Below the pieces are notes generated by a model. It was not told the origin of the DNA and ran no database searches. It saw only the letters and a list, made by a program, of their open reading frames with translations. Positions 45,850 through 48,411 of a DNA stretch of 48,411 nt are shown here, piece after piece. The position numbers were made by a program, and so were the translations under genes. The first letter of the stretch is position 1; the number at the start of each line of letters is the position of its first letter. Source of the DNA: Bacillota bacterium (GTDB taxonomy: Bacteria > Bacillota > Clostridia > Tissierellales > Peptoniphilaceae); the NCBI GenBank assembly GCA_030532225.1, contig JAUNLQ010000009.1, positions 1 to 48,411 on the forward strand, given 5' to 3'.

Positions 45850-46788
45850 CTATCTGTATTTTTCTAAAAATCCCTCTATTATACCCTTAAATTTTTCGTA
45901 GTCTTCCTTTATTAAATTTGCATGGCCTCCACTTTCTTCTGTGTGAATTTCTTTTTTATCAGTTTTCAAGTTATCATAAATTTCTTTAACCATTGCAGGC
46001 GGAGTTACTTGGTCTTCTTGGGAATTTATTATTAAAACTGGAAAGTCAAAATTCTTATCCTTAATCCATTCTGCAGAATTTATATCATCTAGGGTGAAGT
46101 CTAATTTCATTTTCGTATAAATATTAGCAGCGAAAACCATAAATTCCTGAGGCAGGCCTGTGTCCTTTTCTATCTTAGCAAGAGTGTCTTCCATCATATA
46201 CATTCCATCTCCTAGAGGCGAGTCTAGGACCATATAATCAATATTCCTTGCATCTCTTGCAGCTCCAATAAGGGCTGTAGCTCCCCCGTAAGATTCTCCA
46301 AACAACAAGATTTCCCCTTGGCCAACATTTTCTCTAGCATAGGACAAAACATCTAAGGCATCATAAGATTCTAAAACTCCAAAGGTAGAATAGTCTGCCA
46401 TATTGTCTCCAGCATTTCTCTGGTCATACATTATAACATCAAAACCCAGGTCCAAAAACACTTGAGCCTGTTTGGCCATAGATTCCTTGCTAGTTCCTAG
46501 GCCATGAATTAACACAGCCAGGTCCTCGTTCCCTTCATCAACATGAATCAAAGCTATCTTGTGGTCGAACTTTGAAGACTGAATTTCCAGCTCCTTTATG
46601 TCATGGTCTGCCTTAAATTTATCATAATCCTCTTGAAAATAGGCCATATTCTTCTTAGTTTCCTCTCTTGGACTAGCATTAGTAAATCCATCAAAAAAAC
46701 TTTTTCCAACAAAAATTGTAAATCCAATAAGGAAAACTAATCCTAAAATAAGTAGACTTATTGCTGTAATCTTTAATATCTTCTTCAT
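45850..46788 (-). CDS. Membrane-anchored alpha/beta hydrolase
   Basis: 312 aa. An N-terminal helix (about 5-31) anchors the enzyme on the outer side. LIHGLGTSKES is the oxyanion region, GESYGG holds the nucleophile serine, NSQEDQVTP the acid and GGHANLIKE the histidine. The layout matches the YqkD/BAAT-like extracellular hydrolases of Firmicutes. Substrate unknown. Monocistronic. Confidence 0.9.
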   Translation of the reverse strand: MKKILKITAISLLILGLVFLIGFTIFVGKSFFDGFTNASPREETKKNMAYFQEDYDKFKADHDIKELEIQSSKFDHKIALIHVDEGNEDLAVLIHGLGTSKESMAKQAQVFLDLGFDVIMYDQRNAGDNMADYSTFGVLESYDALDVLSYARENVGQGEILLFGESYGGATALIGAARDARNIDYMVLDSPLGDGMYMMEDTLAKIEKDTGLPQEFMVFAANIYTKMKLDFTLDDINSAEWIKDKNFDFPVLIINSQEDQVTPPAMVKEIYDNLKTDKKEIHTEESGGHANLIKEDYEKFKGIIEGFLEKYR

Positions 46789-46898
46789 AAAAACTCCTTC
46801 AAACTAAGTTACAGCTTTCATTATAGCCTATGATTAGGATTGTAATTTAAAAAACTTTTAGATTTAACAATATTTTACAAAGCCTTAATAAGAATCTA

Positions 46899-46935
46899 TA
46901 AAAAAATAAGTGCCTGGACTTTTATCCAAGCACTT
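46899..46935 (-). terminator. Intrinsic terminator after the ABC-F gene
   Basis: Minus strand AAGTGC-TTGGA / TCCAG-GCACTT stem followed by ATTTTTTTATAG. Confidence 0.8.
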
Positions 46936-46949
46936 TTAATAGGCAAAAT

Positions 46950-48411
46950 CTATTTTAAAGTTTTTTCCTCTAGCAATTTTTTATACTCACTTTCTAGTTC
47001 ATCTCGCTCTTCTTTAGAAATTTCCATTGCTAAACGATTGTTTATAGAACTAAGTCTGAAATCTAGCAAAAAATTATTTTTATCTTTATTTTGCTTCTTT
47101 TTATTTTGATTTTCCTTAAATTGAACCAAATTCCCCTGAAAACTTTTTAGTTCGTGGTCTTCTATGATTAACAAAGAAGAAGCTATATTGTTTATAAAAC
47201 TAACATCATGTGTGACAAAAATCATAGGTCTATCATAACCTTTTAAAAGGTTTTCTAAAGCTTCAATAGCTTTAATATCTAAAAAATTTGTAGGTTCATC
47301 CATAATTAAAAAGTTAAAATTAGAAGTTAGGATTTTTGCTAGTTTTACTTTGGCTCTTTCTCCATCGCTAAGCACAGCAACAGGCTTAAATACATCCTCT
47401 TTTCTAAATGTTAAACTCGCCAAAATAATTCTAGTCAAACTTTGGTCATAAATAGAAGTTTCCAAAATATTTTCCAAAATACTCTTTTTATGGTCTAAAC
47501 ATTCATCCATTTGGCTATAATAACCTATACGCAAGTTTGGATGAACCCAAACTTCTCTGTTGAGAATCATTTTTAGTAGGGTTGTTTTTCCTAATCCATT
47601 TTTGCCTAGAAGGGCGACTTTTTTATTATTTTCTATAATAAAATCTGCCTTATTAAATATAATTTTGTCCCCAAAACTTTTATTTAAATTATCCGCTTTA
47701 ATAATAGTTTTAGAAAAAATCTTTTCTTTTTCAGCCATAATTAATTCAATAGGCTTGTCTTCTTTAGGCTTTTCCTTAACTTCTAAATGATCTATCCTAG
47801 ATGCAATGGCCTTCACTTGCTTGTCAAGTTTTTTTTTGCTTACTTGTCCACCCATTTTGTGAAGCCTGGCCTCAGAGTTACCCATTCTTTTAGGAGGTCT
47901 CTTTATCTTGTCAGACTGTTCTTTTTTATTTCTCATTACATCTTCCAGTCTTTTTTTCTCGCTTATATAGGCTTGATATTCCCTTTGGGAAAATTTATTT
48001 CTTTTTTCTCTTTCATCTAAATAAAAAGCATAATCTCCATTAAAAATCTCCAGCTTACCATTTTTTAGCTCAAAAATCTTTTTGCAAGATTGATTTATAA
48101 AATCACGATCATGAGAAATTAACAAAAATCCCTTATATCTGCTGTTTAGGCTTTTAATTAACTGATCTTTTTGGTCTATATCCAAATGAGATGTTGGTTC
48201 ATCAATGAAAAGAAAAGTAGAACTGTCAGCTAATAGTTCTCCTAATCTCATTTTCTGATATTGTCCCGGACTAAATTTTTCTTTGTATCTTAGTATGTCA
48301 TCTTGGTCATTAAACAAATAGCCAATCTTAGTATTTACCAAAACCTTACCTAAAAAATCACTGTCAATCCCTGTTAAAATTTTAAGTAGGCTAGTTTTTC
48401 CCACTCCATTA
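46950..48411 (-). CDS. ABC-F protein, antibiotic-resistance-like (5' end beyond the window)
   Basis: The frame runs off the right edge inside Walker A of domain 1 (NGVGKTS), so only about 60 N-terminal residues are missing. Domain 1 has an altered signature SPGQYQKMRLG and FLFIDEPTSHLD. The linker contains PKRMGNSEARLHKMGG, a hallmark of the Vga/Lsa-type ribosome-protection group. Domain 2 has GKNGLGKTT, LSDGERAKVKLA and FLIMDEPTNFLD, and a basic C-terminal tail follows. Protection against pleuromutilins, lincosamides or streptogramin A is possible by family, but not provable from sequence. Confidence 0.85.
   Translation of the reverse strand, partial: NGVGKTSLLKILTGIDSDFLGKVLVNTKIGYLFNDQDDILRYKEKFSPGQYQKMRLGELLADSSTFLFIDEPTSHLDIDQKDQLIKSLNSRYKGFLLISHDRDFINQSCKKIFELKNGKLEIFNGDYAFYLDEREKRNKFSQREYQAYISEKKRLEDVMRNKKEQSDKIKRPPKRMGNSEARLHKMGGQVSKKKLDKQVKAIASRIDHLEVKEKPKEDKPIELIMAEKEKIFSKTIIKADNLNKSFGDKIIFNKADFIIENNKKVALLGKNGLGKTTLLKMILNREVWVHPNLRIGYYSQMDECLDHKKSILENILETSIYDQSLTRIILASLTFRKEDVFKPVAVLSDGERAKVKLAKILTSNFNFLIMDEPTNFLDIKAIEALENLLKGYDRPMIFVTHDVSFINNIASSLLIIEDHELKSFQGNLVQFKENQNKKKQNKDKNNFLLDFRLSSINNRLAMEISKEERDELESEYKKLLEEKTLK

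Overview
The window is AT-rich with short intergenic gaps, Firmicutes-type ribosome binding sites and a CIRCE-controlled groESL operon. Together with the order rex / ABC-F / tsaEB-rimI-tsaD it points to a Gram-positive anaerobe of the Clostridia/Tissierellia group. An Anaerococcus- or Peptoniphilus-like organism is my best guess, but this is an inference from style, not proof.

Layout. Positions 1-8400 are housekeeping: groS-groL under a perfect CIRCE operator, an 8-oxoguanine DNA glycosylase, the redox repressor Rex, an ABC-F ATPase, and the overlapping tsaE-tsaB-rimI-tsaD cluster for t6A tRNA modification. Positions 8400-30600 carry many surface functions: two phosphodiester-glycosidase (NAGPA) exoproteins, an SDR oxidoreductase, a genomic-CCA tRNA-Val(GAC), a lipoprotein, an EFR1-type flavodoxin/ferredoxin, a GNAT acetyltransferase, a MacB/FtsX-type ABC exporter pair, a URO-D-family protein, an aldehyde dehydrogenase, a TasA-like / SipW-type signal peptidase / acidic surface protein operon, and an exoprotein with two metallophosphoesterase domains. 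Positions 30700-45800 are a complete type I-E CRISPR-Cas locus. It begins at a 28-nt tRNA 3' remnant, which may be an old attachment site. It then has an 11-repeat leaderless array, a HigB-HigA toxin-antitoxin module, a 51-repeat array, and eight tightly packed cas genes on the minus strand (cas3-cse1-cse2-cas7e-cas5e-cas6e-cas1e-cas2e/DnaQ). Positions 45850-48411 hold a membrane-anchored alpha/beta hydrolase and an edge-truncated ABC-F protein whose linker resembles antibiotic-resistance (Lsa/Vga-like) ABC-F proteins.

Most interesting point. Upstream of cas3 lies a free-standing miniature CRISPR unit at 45635-45789: promoter, degenerate repeat, 33-nt spacer, second degenerate repeat exactly 61 bp from the first (the array period), intrinsic terminator. 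The first degenerate repeat keeps the last ten bases of the canonical repeat, and so the crRNA 5' handle, unchanged. The spacer begins with 11 bases (after the PAM-derived position) that match the cas3 promoter next to an AAC motif. The inferred protospacer covers the promoter's -10 box. This is the design of a cas-regulating crRNA-like RNA (CreR type): Cascade guided by a partly matching spacer would repress its own operon.

Other CRISPR features: the nucleotide after the repeat is a pyrimidine in every intact unit, a sign of a PAM-derived base; the repeat loop variant changes in long blocks; and the eighth spacer from the leader is itself a strong intrinsic terminator in the direction of array transcription.
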